From: Smallanthus sonchifolius | Taxonomy: Eukaryota; Streptophyta; Magnoliopsida; Asterales; Asteraceae | DNA length: 64,000 bases | Assembly: GCA_023525975.1 (NCBI GenBank) | Contig: CM042020.1 | Coordinates: forward strand, 14,190,001 to 14,254,000 | Direction: 5' to 3' | Part shown: positions 21,471 to 33,638 of the stretch, in pieces | Layout of the letters: each line of letters opens with the position of its first letter | Numbering within the stretch: the stretch's first letter is position 1 | Translations under genes and position numbers: made by a program | Notes under the pieces: model-generated | The model's input: only the letters and a program-made list of their open reading frames with translations | What the model was told of the DNA's origin: nothing | Database searches by the model: none

Positions 21471-21720
21471 AGTTAGAGGTCCTTAGTCTATTAAAGTGGG
21501 TTCGGATCATTTTGACCCGTTAAAACTAAAAGTTGGATGCCCTGAGTCTATTTAAGTGGGTTCGGGTCATTTTGACCCGTTTAAACTAAAAGTTAGGTGT
21601 CCTAAGTCTATTAAAGTGGGTTTGGGTCATTTTGACATGTTTATTACTTATCCAGTCTGCTTCTGCAAGTGAGTTTGCCCATAAATCTATTAAAGCGGGT
21701 TCAGGTCATTTATATAGAAT
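21471..21720. repeat. Tandem repeat, about 60 bp x 3-4
   Basis: Units contain TCTATTAAAGTGGGTTCGG and CATTTTGACCCGTT, then AAACTAAAAGTT. Three near-complete copies and a partial fourth that drifts after 21,660. Confidence 0.8.
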
Positions 21721-22289
21721 TGGTTTATTGAATCATATGCACGTTAGCTTTAATTAGCACAATTGACTCAACTTTACACTAGGAATACCACTTTCTCGTC
21801 TCAACTCTATGTATCACCTATGATTAAGCAATTGACTCGAGTCGAGTTAAATACTTTGGGCATAATTGCATGTTTTGTGTCAATTCATCAACACTTACTA
21901 AATTGAATTGATTAATTACACTTGTGAAAATCCCCTAGTTCTACATACACATAAATTATTGAGTTTAACTATCAAATTTTCAGTTCTTCCAAAATCCATC
22001 CCATTCAACCCATTTGTCACTTTTAACTTAAAATAAATATGTATAATATAAGTTTCTTAACAAATCTTTCGATTGAGTTTAATAAATATGCTAACTATAA
22101 AGTTTTTAGAACAAAGGATGACCAACAACTTCACAATTTGACAAATATTGGGTCAACATTAGGCAAAATCATTAATTTACCAATGACACATTTATCACTT
22201 CTAAGCATAGTTCCGGTTATTAAAAAATCTATAGAAAGAAAAATCTGGAAAATAGGAGTACGTTATCTCAAACCTGGAGGATTTCTCTA
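21721..22289. other. AT-rich intergenic DNA
   Basis: No gene supported. The 83-codon frame at 22,039-22,290 has no known domain. Confidence 0.45.
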
Positions 22290-22915
22290 GTAATGGTGGT
22301 TGGCGGCAATAGTAATGGTTGTGAAAGGCGGCGGCGACATCGGCGAAGACAGAGACGGTGGTAGAGGCGGATGGATGGTGAAGGCTGAACCAAAACAGGC
22401 GGATGGATGGTGAAGAATGGGAGAAGATGGGGGGTGATTTTGCAGGGTGGGAGACGACATAATGATGATGTTGGTGATTTAGGGCACGCAAAACCTTATA
22501 GCGACGGCATGTCGTCCCCGTAGGTGAACCAAAACGACGTCGTTTTCCATTTCATTTATTCCAAAACTAAACAAATAATTAAAAAAGGCTACCCTATAGC
22601 AACGACTAGTCGGCGGTATAGGTTGATTTATTTTTTTTAATTATTTTATATATTAATTCAGATTAAAAGAGAAGTAGAAAAAAAATTAAATCCTTTGGCG
22701 ACGACAAGTCGTCGGGATAGATTTTCTAAATGGCGGGTTAAATTTCAGGTATCCCGCCAGAACTATACCGACGATACGTAATCAGAAATGATGAAAAAAT
22801 CTAAAAATTTAAAACTTTCTAGTATGACGAAGGTCGACGCTGTAGCATATCCTATGGCGACGACTGTAAGTCATCGCTATTAACTTCGTCGCTATAGTGA
22901 TAATTTCTTGTAGTG
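22290..22915 (-). mobile_element. CACTA (En/Spm) transposon end, truncated
   Basis: Read on the minus strand from 22,915 the sequence begins CACTACAAGAAATTATCAC, the CACTA terminal repeat. It is followed by several subterminal repeats built on TATAGCGACGA / TCGTCGCTATA at about 22,495-22,520, 22,600-22,622, 22,690-22,720 and 22,850-22,900. No matching second terminus is present to the left, so one end is lost. No transposase is coded here. Confidence 0.75.
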
Positions 22916-23911
22916 CCAATATTTCTTCCTGACGTATGTTTTGAGTGTGTATCTCAGGTGATCATTCACGTGCTTAGAAAAATCATCGGAGATTTTGTTT
23001 AACTATTAAGCACTTGTTGCATTTAAAGTTTCATATGTATTATACTTAAAAGATAGTGAATAAAATTTGCAGTTTCCGCTACTAAGTCTGTATCAACCGG
23101 TCACTTATATACCATCCTAGGTGGGGTGTGACAACCTGTTTAATTAATCGGGTTAAACAAGTTAGCCCGAACACGACCCATTTATTTAACGGGTTAGATA
23201 TGACGACCAAACCTGATTATTTCATGTCGTGTTTGTTTCATGTTGGAAATCGCCACCCATATTGAACTATTTACTAGAAATGGTGAAAACATAAACGAGA
23301 ATCACAATGGCAAAAGAACAAGTTTACAAGAAGAATCCAAAAATCTCGCAAGAAAACCCTAATTGCTGCAAAATCATACCAGTAACCAAATAAACAAAAG
23401 CAGACTACTAATAATAGATAACAAACATAATTCGAATAACATAAGTTCGTAAAAAATGTGTAAATTTTAAATAAAAAAATGATTTTTGAACAAGTTGGAA
23501 AGAAAATATCGACAGTCAGATTTGTCATTGTCCCAAAATAACAACGTTGTAATGTGAAAACGATCTTTCTTTTACTGCAATTGATTTTGAAATCACATCA
23601 CCACTGTCTATTACATGTGAGCTACGTACCCTCCAGTAGTCCCCAACCAAACAAATATTTTATATAAATATAATAGTTTAAATCGTAAATATAATATTCA
23701 GAACAAATTATCAGTATATTAAACATGTAACTATATACAGTAATTTCGTCTGTGCCAAGTTTATATCGTAATGAACCAATAGAAACGGTTAAAATGTATT
23801 TATTTGTGTAATTTTTTAATATTTTTTATCAAGTGTGTAAAATAAGAAAATATTTTAGGAAATGAAGCAATAAAATATGAGCAATAATGACATTTCACCT
23901 TTTATTTTAAA
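22916..23911. other. AT-rich intergenic DNA
   Basis: A GGGGTGTGACAACC motif at about 23,123-23,136 looks like an LTR 3' end but no LTR is traceable. The rest, including the 84-codon frame at 23,274-23,528, shows no gene. Confidence 0.45.
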
Positions 23912-24554
23912 CTAGGAATTAGACGGTCTTGCGTTGCGACGGCGGCACGATCTCGAGTATCAAAACACATATACAAAAACACGTTGTAATGGCTATCACT
24001 CTGTCGAAAAATCCTAAAACGCACCCAATCGTAAAAGATGGCGTTACTCCGCCGGAAAACCCGAAAGCGTAGCGTTAAGTAACCCAAACACAAATGCAGA
24101 TATAAAAACACGTCGCAACGGCTTTCATTCAAACGTAAAACCCTAAATCGTACCTCGTTGTAAAGTGAACGTAATTCCACCGTAAAACTTGAAAATGTAG
24201 CGTCAATAAACCTGAATACAAATGCAGACACAATGCTTAGAAATCTATAGCCAAAATATTAAAAACCAAAACAGAAAAAAAACCACAAAAGTAAAAAAAA
24301 TAACCCGAATGCAAACGCAGATATAAAAACACGTCGTAACGGCTGTCACTCAAACGTAAAACCTTAAAGCATACCTCGTTGTAAAAGCGAACGTCACTCC
24401 ACCGTAAAACCTGAAAACGTGAACGCAAATGCAGACACAACGATTAGAAATTTAAGTCAAAACATTAAAAAACCGAAAAAAAACAAAAGTAAAAAAAAGC
24501 ACTAAAAGACAAAATATGTGCTATTTACCTATGATCTTTAAATAATAGTATAAT
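23912..24554 (-). mobile_element. Candidate Helitron-like repeat with internal tandem duplication
   Basis: The left end A/CTAGGAATTAGAC with a GCGTTGCG hairpin resembles a Helitron 3' end on the minus strand. The right end near 24,554 carries AAATAATAGTATAAT. The inside consists of two direct copies of roughly 220 bp (24,072-24,296 and 24,301-24,500) sharing AACACGTCG(C/T)AACGGCT. Related to 19,728-20,365. Confidence 0.45.
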
Positions 24555-24857
24555 TCTTTTTCATAGATAGGAAATTTCTAATAATGGCATAACGCTATGA
24601 GTTTTTTTTTTGAAAAGTATGCGAAACTATTATAACCAAAACGGAAAAGTATGCGAAACTATTATAATTAAAACGGAAAAGCACCCCATGCCAGAGGCTC
24701 GGGGAAGCCCAAAGTTTACAAAACTTAGTGTAACACCTCGAATTTTTCCATAGAAATTAAGGACTAAAAATGTAGGAAATTAAACTCTAAAGACTAAGTG
24801 GTAATTATTTCAAAGTTGGAGGATTAAAAATATAAAAGAAAAACTGAAAGTTGGCTG

Positions 24858-25158
24858 GTAGCGGACGCTACTAAGGTCCTAACGGTCTGCTACGTGGAGA
24901 GAAAGGCAATCATGAGGGAATGCCACGTAATCAGACGCGTGTCTGATTACTCAGCCCTATGGCGGACTGCTAAGCCTTTGGCTAACGGTCCGCTAGCCGC
25001 AAAATGGACTTGGACATTGAGCATCCGACGCGTGTCCTGTGACTCGTTGAACCAAGTTGGTGGCGGACCACTACCACCTTGGATAACGGTCCGCTACGCT
25101 AGATAAGCCGCCTTATTGAGTGGCGGACCGCTACGGCTTTGTGTAACGGTCCGCTACG
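24858..25158 (+). promoter_or_regulatory. Palindrome couplets upstream of the solo-LTR TATA box
   Basis: Four couplets pair a GGCGGAC(C/T)GCTA-type arm with AACGGTCCGCTA: 24,858-24,893, 24,959-24,997, 25,061-25,097 and 25,121-25,158. GACGCGTGTC recurs between them at 24,934 and 25,027. The last couplet ends 16 bp before the TATA box. Confidence 0.75.
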
Positions 25159-25173
25159 GGTCCAAGGTTGCCC

Positions 25174-25181
25174 TATAAATA
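25174..25181 (+). promoter_or_regulatory. TATA box of solo LTR
   Basis: TATAAATA in a CCCTATAAATAGA context, the same core as in the 33,098 and 39,491 LTRs. Confidence 0.75.
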
Positions 25182-26157
25182 GATTTCGATGGCCAGAGCT
25201 GTGGAGACACAATTCACACACAAAACACCATCATTCACACGTAGTTAACTTAGAAAGACGTGCCAAGGTTTCGATACGCGTTTAGAAGTCCAAATTCTAG
25301 CCTTACGCCTTTAAAATTCGGAAGATAGTACTGAGGTAAGGTTCTTGCAACTTCGTTACTTATTATTAAGTGTGGATTATATATTATTAAGTTTATGATA
25401 GATTTTAATTAAGGAATATTAGCAGTTAAATATACGTTGAGGTGCTGTCCGAGGTATTTGACATATTATCAATACAATAAGCTGAATTACTACCCAGTGG
25501 GTTCCTCTGAACTTAATGTGTATTGTTACACAATTGTTATTTAAAATATTCACCCTATTCCATGTATATATAATGCGTAATAAGTACTTTATACGTTCTG
25601 TTGTGGGATGGAACCTATGGGTGGATTATCTCATCTTATTGGTAGGAAGAACATGGAAGGTGGGATAGTTTATTCAGATTATACTGGTGTGGGAGGACCA
25701 GTCGTAGAAAGGTTTCCAATTATATATATACCAAAAAGCTCACATGCAATGTGGCATGGGGTGGGATGTGGGAATGCTGATGATTAAATAACAACCATTT
25801 GTAGTAAAGGTTCATGAACTCACCAACTTATGTTGACTCGGTTACTTTTAAAGATGTTGCAGGTGGATCTATTAGGGGCATTCCAGGTAGCTAATAGATG
25901 TGGATAGTCGTCTGGTTGGTCAGAGAATTGCGATGGTCGTAGGCATGTTGAGTAGAGATGTCTTGTGGATATGTTGAGTTCCGTGACAGGAACTAACGTT
26001 TGTAATAGAAGTTTGGTCCCTATGTAAAACAGTTTTAGTTATTAATAAATGAGGTTTATGACTTAGCTTTCGCTGTGTGTTTTTGGTATCAACTTCAAAG
26101 TAACTAGAAGGCGACCTTCTGACCGGTATGTAGTTATCTGACGAACGGAGTGTTCTG

Positions 26158-26210
26158 TCTAGGAAAGGACGGTGTATAAATCTCTTCTAGACCCGTCGTT
26201 CTTTCCTGGA
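26158..26210 (+). repeat. Conserved stem-loop in solo LTR
   Basis: Arms TCTAGGAAAG and CTTTCCTGGA are complementary with one G-T pair, with a loop of about 33 bases. The following GATACTACTCTGG is shared with the LTRs at 33,098 and 39,491. Confidence 0.65.
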
Positions 26211-26299
26211 AACATATATGTTGGAGATACTACTCTGGTTAGACGACTGTTCCATGTTACGTGTGTGACACTTAGCCACTGAGTGACCATACCAAAATT

Positions 26300-27150
26300 A
26301 CATTAAGCCACCTATTAAATTGTGGATAGTTGAAACGAGCTCCAATCCTCCCAATTAATGTTGCCCATCTTAGCTCTACATGTAATCAAAAGGTATTATA
26401 ATTCCTTGATTTGTGCCACATAATAATGATCTGACGGTACCTTGTCTTCAAAAATCCTCTTGTTCTGAGCTAACCATAAGCACCACATTGTTGTATGTAC
26501 TATGGCATGTATTAATTTCTTTTTTTCCTTTGTAAGTTGAAGTCCCTACACCTGACTGAGCACATCCTTGATTGTTTCCAAAGTAGATGGAATTGGTAGA
26601 TTACACCATCTCCAGATTTGTCACCATATTGATCTTGCAAAGATACATGTAACCATTAAATGATTTGCACTTTCTTCACCGATCCACATTTGGTACATGT
26701 CGTGTCCACTATTGGAGCTCCTCTGCAAGTCAAAGCATCTCTAGTCGCTATTCTTCCATCCACAGCTCTCCACATGAAAATTCTAACTTTTGGTGGTACC
26801 CACGAGTTCCACCTGAATTCCAGGCAAGAAAAAACTACTCCACGTGCGTCTTCTAACTCTTTTCTGACCGATCTCACTTTGAACTCCTCCTCATCGACCT
26901 TCTTCCATCCCCATACGTCCTCCATCTGAATTAACCTAACATGTGACAATAAAGCAATTAAATGGTTAAGTTGAGAATGATATAGATCCGATAGAGTACC
27001 CCGTTTCCAAGACCAGCTCCACTTGTTAACATCTTCCGAGAAGCAACCTGCAACAAAACTTTTTTTTTATCTTTGGCCAACGAGAATAAGTTAGGAAAGA
27101 CGTTTTTTAAGATACCGATCTCAAGCCAATGATCCACCCAAAATCTCGTG
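26300..27150 (-). pseudogene. LINE (non-LTR retrotransposon) 3' fragment with zf-RVT domain
   Basis: The minus strand encodes the zinc-binding region that follows RT in plant LINEs. Near 27,050-26,950 are WSWSWKRG and DLYHSQLNHLI. At 26,949-26,656 are VWGWKKVDEEEF, WVPPKVRIFMWRAVDGRIAT and CRGAPIVDTTCTKCGSVKK. Further on, after breaks, come an SIWWQIWRWC-like block and a WCLWLAQNKRIFED block. RT and endonuclease are absent, and stops and frameshifts break the rest. It is a 5'-truncated, dead copy, the usual fate of LINEs. Confidence 0.75.
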
Positions 27151-28937
27151 GTGCTACGAGTTTCTTTCTCCTTGTGAGTCTCTTACGCTTGAGATGTAAA
27201 TAAACCAAATATTCAATGAATCGTTTGCAAGCCCTTCAATGAAAAAAATTGTTTATTTATTGAATAAGCGAATACTTTCATGTATGTTTGTTTACGAATA
27301 AATATTATACATATTAAATAAATTTAATTATATATTTGTATCTTGACAAACAACATAAACAGTTTCATTAGAAAATGAATATTATTTATATTTAAACTTA
27401 AAAAAAATTTTATGACAGACTATTTATATAATTTATATATTTCATGTATGTTCATTAAATAAACACGAATAAACATATTTTTTAAAGAACGAGCACGAAC
27501 AAGAAATTAGAATCCATTTGTTAAGTGTTTGTATTTATTTGGTTAAATTTAAACAAATGAACATAAACAAACCCGTTCGTATTCTTTCGCTCATTTACAA
27601 CCCTTGTTACGTACCAAAAGTTATTAAATTTTTTTTATCAAGAAACATATATATTAGCTTATAAGATAACCCTATTTTAAGAACAAACTCGCAAGACAAA
27701 GAAACTATGTTATGAAACAGAGATTTTAATTAAGTCACGCCAATAATAATGAGATCCAAAGGGTTCGGAGAGAAAAGGACGGGATACTCGACTAAGGTTG
27801 TTGAATATGTGTAAAGATATTTTAATTTTTTAATTTAAAAAAACAGTTGTTAGAAATAATATTATTTAACCTTTTTTAATAATAACTTTATTTTTGTAAT
27901 TTTAGTGTCATTTAACATTTTAGTTTAGTTGAATTTACTTCACACAAATGAGAAGTTAGAATATACATTGATACGAGTTATGAGGTGCGGAGTGCATGCT
28001 CGATCAAGACTATGCTAACTTCGGTACATAGGAACCTCTCTAAACCATGAGGGATTTGAAGGGAGCACCACCCTGGCGGGGGTCGGAGGCTGGCCCTGAT
28101 GAGGTCTAAGGGGTGTTGCCCTAGCGAGGGTCGAGCTTGATGCTTCATTGTAAATGCTCCATTGGGTCCAAGGGGCAACGCCTCTGTCGGTTGGCTATTT
28201 GTTGCTTCATTGGAAATACATCAGATCTGGTGAACAGTTGCAAAATTTTGATGATGAAAAATACTGATAAATCAGTAATAAGTTGCTACTGATCATTGGT
28301 AGCAAACTAATGGGCAATTCTACTGATGTAGTTACGAACGGTTATAACCGTCATCCGCAATACATGTTCATGAAACGTTGCGAATAGGGTTGTGCATACG
28401 GGTCAGACCCGACCCATACGGGTAGACCCGGAACCGACCCGGATCCGTTTAAGGCTAATTCTCATAACCATGAACCATACTCTAGGGATACCGGTACACG
28501 GGTTTATGGGTAAGGTTTCATGGGTTTGCACCCGTTTACATGTATGGACCCATTTGGAGTTGGATGCGTATGGGATGGCTACATGCGTATGGATGTGAAT
28601 GGGATGGCTTGCGAGTTGCGACAATGCAGACCGAATGGTTGCTGTGTGCGTATGGATTATGGTTGCTGCATGCGTATGGATTAGGGGTTGCGAACAAGTA
28701 GGTAGTATGATCTTCGAAAAAGCCGATGGGAATGGGATTGATTGCTACCTTATATCTAATTTTAAACTTTAATTCTCAAATCTCTTTAATTTTAGTAATA
28801 GTAATCTACAGCATAGGAATTATGAATAAAAAGATTATATAAAATAAGCTTATAAGTTAACTATTCTGTGAGTGTAAATATCTAATTCTGATAATGCGGG
28901 TTTAAGGTTCTGGTTGGTTTTATACGGTTCTAGAACT
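27151..28937. other. Intergenic DNA, AT-rich then repeat-bearing
   Basis: 27,200-27,960 is AT-rich without a gene. 27,970-28,230 is a more balanced stretch of unknown origin. 28,395-28,460 repeats ACCCG/GACCCGG motifs, and 28,560-28,690 repeats ATGCGTATGGAT. The stretch from 28,890 is the left flank of the nested insertion; its continuation is at 52,864. Confidence 0.45.
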
Positions 28938-28942
28938 GTACT

Positions 28943-29010
28943 TGATGTCGCCCAGACGGTCTATAAAACTAATGAATAAAAACCTAACTAGACTCCTAGG
29001 TAATAAATGG
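28943..29010 (-). mobile_element. Type-A Athila solo LTR, left piece
   Basis: It starts TGATGTCGCCCAGACGG, homologous to the first 65 bp of the element A LTR, preceded by GTACT (28,938-28,942). The LTR is cut at 29,010 by element B and continues at 51,296-52,858. Confidence 0.85.
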
Positions 29011-29015
29011 AGTAC

Positions 29016-30752
29016 TTATATATATATATATTAAATTAAACAAGTTTTAAATGTAAAAATGGAATCACAACTAAATCACACGCTCACGGCAAGTGTACCG
29101 GTCACGCGTAGTAAAGACAGTAAGGCCGATTTATCGAACCGTGGACACAGAAGGCGGCGGCCCTCGATACTAAACCTTTATTGACTCCTAACCGATGTAG
29201 CACAAGAGATGATTCTATTTATTACTTTTATTAATTTTAGGACATGCAACTTAGAATAAAACAACTAAATACTGACTCGACTCAAAGACTGAAAAAAAGA
29301 CAGAAAAACAAGTAGACACACACTAAGATGAACGAAGACAAGACACTAAAGATTACGGACAAATAAAAGACACTAGAAAGATCAAACACACTAGAACTCA
29401 GACGAAGACCAAATATGAGATAAACACTACCTAGACAAGGAATCCTATTGACTGGCTGAACTGCTTTTGGGAAAACCGACTTTATGCAACCGGTTCTAAA
29501 GATAGACTGACTCGGGAATCACTAAAACATGCAGGATCTCCTCTCGGACTCACCTTCACACCTCAACTATCCTAAGGGTCGGATTAAGCTCACCGGTAAG
29601 GAATTGGATTTCCTTTCGGACTCACCAAAACCTAGAACACCACGTACTCGACAAAGGTTTCACCTCTCGGTCTCAACCGTCCTATACTCAGAGACTATCC
29701 TAGACAGACCTAAGAGCAAGGAGTAAACCCCCAAAATACTGTTTATGACACGAAATTGCAAGATGATAAAGACGACTCGGACAACCCACTCTCGTGCAAT
29801 TGCTACCCAAACCGACAAACCACAAGACAACCTGACAACCTATCTCCTCTCGGACTCAAGATTGGTAAAACACTGATTTATATGACCACACAAACCTGCT
29901 ACAACGATTGGCCTAATCGTCTAGATCACGAACACAAAGTAAATGACCCAAGAACCCGAAATCCCACCGAAAACACACAAAGCATTCAAGTAAAACCTCA
30001 AGAGCAACAAATTCATGCAAGATCAGTAGGAAATCAGTACTTATACACATTCATAACCATTAAATTAGAAATCTTTACACTAATATCCATCATACGATCG
30101 ATTAAAACTCGAAAACAATCAAACCAAATCAATATTCATCCTGATCTAGATAGTTATGAGTTTAGCTACTCATAATACTGAGATACAATCCAAAATATAC
30201 TGAAAACATAATTCAATCTCGAAATAAATAACTGAAATAAGAAAAAGAACGTAAAACCAGTGTTTTCAAACCGAAAGACTTCAACTTTACTCAATCTTGA
30301 TGATATCCAGCCTCAAATCTTCGATCCCCAGAGCTTCTTGGTCGCCTCCAGTCGCAATCAGTCGAACCCCCTAAAGAATGGCCGCTCAAATCTTTAAATA
30401 ATCGAAATCTAGGGTTTTATGGATTTTTGGACTTTCGCGTGTCGCGAGAAATAGTTCCAGGCCCTTAGCGTGCCAAGAAGGCCAATTTAGTCAGGCACGG
30501 TTTTTAAGCCCCTCGCGTGTCGCGAGAATCTGGAGCTCACTTTTCGCGTGTCGCGAAGAGTATAATTTCCAACTTTTTTTCCTTGTTTTTCTCCGGCTCC
30601 GTTTCTTCAATATAATTCTTTGGTTTATCATGCAAACCTGTAAATTCAACAATAATCTCATTAAGTACCAATTTCTTAAGATATTTGCTAAAAAAACCGG
30701 GTAAAACGGGTTAAAAACAACTCCATAAACATATGCGTTTTAGAACACATCA
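29016..30752 (-). repeat. Element B 3' LTR (left copy)
   Basis: About 1.74 kb, ending TTTTAGAACACATCA on the plus strand. It shares with the right copy a block of about 520 bp (29,529-30,050) that the middle LTR lacks. Small frames inside (29,529-29,726; 29,756-30,175) are chance frames also seen partly in the right copy. Confidence 0.88.
30435..30556 (-). promoter_or_regulatory. Palindrome array in element B left LTR
   Basis: Copies near 30,435, 30,465 (decayed), 30,513 and 30,544. Consensus TCGCGTGTCGCGA: same arms as element A, spacer TGT. A minus-strand TATTTAAAG lies at 30,392-30,400, about 35 bp downstream of the array in element orientation. Confidence 0.7.
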
Positions 30753-33078
30753 AACATTCTCACACTTGAACTTTGCTTGTACCTAAGCAAAGCCCAAAGC
30801 AATACATCCAACCAAGTAATCACACAAATACAAAAATCCTCAAGCTAAGGTCAGAAACAGGTGACGAAATCCAATAACAACGAATGACTCCCCAAGTTTT
30901 ACAACGGTCAATAGATTTGCAATTCAACCGGCCTAGATGGGACCTAACTTTTTGAAAAACATGGGCACACCTAATCAAGACTCACTTTCTTTCAAGCTCT
31001 AACCGTGCATAACTCGTACCCCTCACAAGAGTTCTCTCCACTCGGTTTATTTCTGTGACTAGCAAAAGATGTGTCAGCTCCTAATCTAACTCTCAGACCT
31101 GCCAATGAAATGTCTAAGTCATATGCTTGAGAATCAATCATATCTCCACCCTAATGTGAAGACAAACACACAGATCAACAAGGTCTTTCTGGGTGGTAAT
31201 GTCATGCTAGGGTTCAGTGTATGGATAAGGAATTTTAAGTGGCTAAGGTGAAACCGGTCCGGACCGATGAACTAAAGACAAAAATAAAGAAAAGATAAAA
31301 CAAAATTATGCTAAACTGTGAGGATCTTTGATCCTCACACTTATTCATTGGAATACCATATTTTTGTGATTTTCTCTATTTTTTTCATTTTTTTTACAAT
31401 TACAAACTGAACAGGCTTAAATAAATCCGGACAAGTGATACGAGGTTAAAAAGTACAAGGCTGCAAAGGCTAAGGGTTTATTAGGTGGTTTTAGAAATGA
31501 AAGGGAATCAAGCTCAAGTGGGCTAACTAGGGGTTAATGTTTAGGTAGGGATAAAAAAAAGAAAAGGCTAAACAAAAGAAAAGGTTAAATCCTAATGCCT
31601 TAGATCATTTCTGTGTGCTGTCTAAACCTAGGGTCTCAAAATGTATCAAGATAATCAAGTTCTAACCAAAAAAATCATGCAGGTAAACACACATCAAACG
31701 AAAAGCAGTGAATATAAATGAATATGAAAAGGCTCAAATCACACTGAATGTGTGGAATCGGGTTACCGATACAAGTCATGCACCATCAAAACCGTCTAGT
31801 TTGCTAAACTTTCCTAGGCTACCCAAACAATTTGCTTACTGAAAAACCGACTAGTTGAACTACTTAATCCCGAATACTTGGAGAATACCGTGTTAAAGAA
31901 ACGCAAACCCACAACCGACCCGCTTAAAACTCTTGATTTACATCGCACAAAAACAGGTATTTTGTATGCCCGGACATAAAAATAGTATGTGAAAATCTCG
32001 GGACTTGCAAAAACAAACAAAATATTAATTTTTTTTACTAACAAACTTAGACTCAGCAGTCTCCCCTCCTCACACTTGAAAGACACATTGTCCTCAATGT
32101 GAAGCAAAAACACTAAAAGAAATAACAAGATAAATACAACCAGGAAATGACTTGGCTGGTAATGTCTATGTACTGAAATGCCCAACTTTGTTCTTCCATT
32201 TGTACACCGTATAGCATTTTGGTTGCGACTGCACACCTCCTGTCGGGTTACCTTTACACAAAGATCAAATTAAGATCAACTATGCCCGAATAGAGATTGA
32301 GTACGGATGGGGCGATCAATACCTGCAAAATAAAGCTCAAACAAACCCGCAGCATTAAACTGACTCATTTTACAGACTCAGGTTAAAATGAAAGACTTGA
32401 CGGACTCACTAAGACTCAAGTTAAAATGAAAGACTCGACGGACTCATTAAGACTCAAGATAGAATGCAGGGGTACGTACCTGATATGTGACGAACACAAA
32501 GATATGAATGCCACAGCAAGGTGGATCATCGGTCATGAACGGTTCTGAGCTCCCCATGGTAGTGGATGATGGTAGATGATATGATGATGATGGATGAGAT
32601 GGTAATGGGTGATGGTGATAACCGGTGGTGGAAAACAAGGAAAAAGGGCAAGACCAGGGAATCCTCGCGTGTCGCGAAGAAGACCTAGACACTCTGCGCG
32701 TGTCGCGAGGAGGTGGGTTTTAGGCTGGCCAAAATACGACATCCTCGCGTGTCGCGAAGATCCATTATCTAGATTTCGCGTATCGCGAGGAGGTGTCAAT
32801 CACATAAAGTTTTTTCAATTTTTTATACATGGAAAAATTTTGGCCCCCTAATAACTTTTTCACCCCAATTGATTTAAAACCCCGTCCAACTATAAAATCA
32901 ACTGTAAAAATACCTGGAACTTCATTCCTGGTTATTTTCCCCGTTGAATCACGCACGAATCCCTGCAAGACACGACACAAACAAAACACAAACACTGAAA
33001 ATATATGAGAAACACAACTCAGGTTGCCTCCCGGAAGCGCTTGGTTTACCGAGTCCTCAGCCTGACTCATCCTCACAC
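30753..33078 (-). other. Element B 3' non-coding region (left copy)
   Basis: About 2.3 kb with PPT (minus strand CAAGTGTGAGAATGTT) at 30,753-30,770, the internal PPT-like tract at 32,070-32,107, a GAT-rich stretch at 32,560-32,630 and a palindrome array at 32,665-32,788. Frames such as 31,814-32,236 and 32,765-33,109 have no domain and partly reflect the conserved tract. Confidence 0.75.
32665..32788 (-). promoter_or_regulatory. Palindrome array in element B internal region
   Basis: Copies near 32,665, 32,696, 32,745 and 32,776 (steps 31, 49, 31), spacer TGT, last copy TAT. Confidence 0.7.
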
Positions 33079-33097
33079 TTAGTTCTGTGGCGGGTCG
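33079..33097 (-). pseudogene. Last codons of the element B pol frame
   Basis: On the far side of the 33,098-42,043 insertion the frame continues Asp-Pro-Pro-Gln-Asn and stops at TAA (33,079-33,081). The insertion therefore lies five codons before the stop. Confidence 0.7.
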
Positions 33098-33630
33098 TGT
33101 AACCTCCACGATTTTCTAGCATTATTCAATTCTATTTTAGATAATAATAACACTTCATTTCAAGCCCGTACTTATCACATTAATTATTATTTTAACGAGT
33201 GTTAATTCAAAGTTTCATTCTTATTGTAACACATTATTTTCTAATTGTACATATATAACATTTGTATGTATATTTATATAGATATATATATACTTTGTTA
33301 TAATAACTACGAGCTTTAAATAATGTATTTATATTAAATATATAAGTATTTATTTATAAATATATGTAAATATATATTTGTTTGCCATAAATAAATCATT
33401 TATAAAACTTTATAATTTTATAAAAAAATATAAACTTTTTCCTTTTATAAAATTATTGTGATAAAACAAATAAGTATATAATTACATTTATCAAACACTT
33501 TAAATTTGAATTATGTTGAAACATAAAATTAATGAGCACTTAAGTTAGAATATTAAAAACTAGTCTTCATCTTTTGCATCCTAGTCCAATTATCTATTTA
33601 AATTTTGCGAATAAGTCCCTAATCCCACCC

Positions 33631-33638
33631 TATAAATA
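33631..33638 (+). promoter_or_regulatory. TATA box of 5' LTR
   Basis: TATAAATA in CCCTATAAATAGAGCCC; the same box is at 40,029-40,036 in the 3' LTR. Confidence 0.75.

Larger units (their letters stand above)
24729..26270 (+). mobile_element. Chromovirus (Tekay/Del-like) solo LTR
   Basis: TGTAACACCTCG at 24,729 to GTGTGACA at 26,270, flanked by a perfect CTTAG duplication (24,724-24,728 and 26,271-26,275). It is 1,542 bp with no internal region or second LTR nearby. A TATA box is at 25,174. A palindrome array lies upstream of it, and a stem-loop near the 3' end is shared with the LTRs at 33,098-42,043. Confidence 0.9.

Noticed and set aside
28938..29015. GTACT and AGTAC duplications as one and the same event
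   Set aside because: They flank different boundaries 68 bp apart and pair with different right ends (52,859 and 51,296); the resemblance is chance.
29529..30175. Two open frames (65 and 139 codons) as possible genes
   Set aside because: Both lie inside an Athila LTR; the first recurs in the right LTR at 50,083-50,280 and the second is broken there.
31814..32236. 140-codon frame with hydrophobic segment as an env-like gene of element B
   Set aside because: Its counterpart at 49,020-49,346 and that in element A differ in length and frame; the shared phrase comes from the conserved PPT-like DNA tract.
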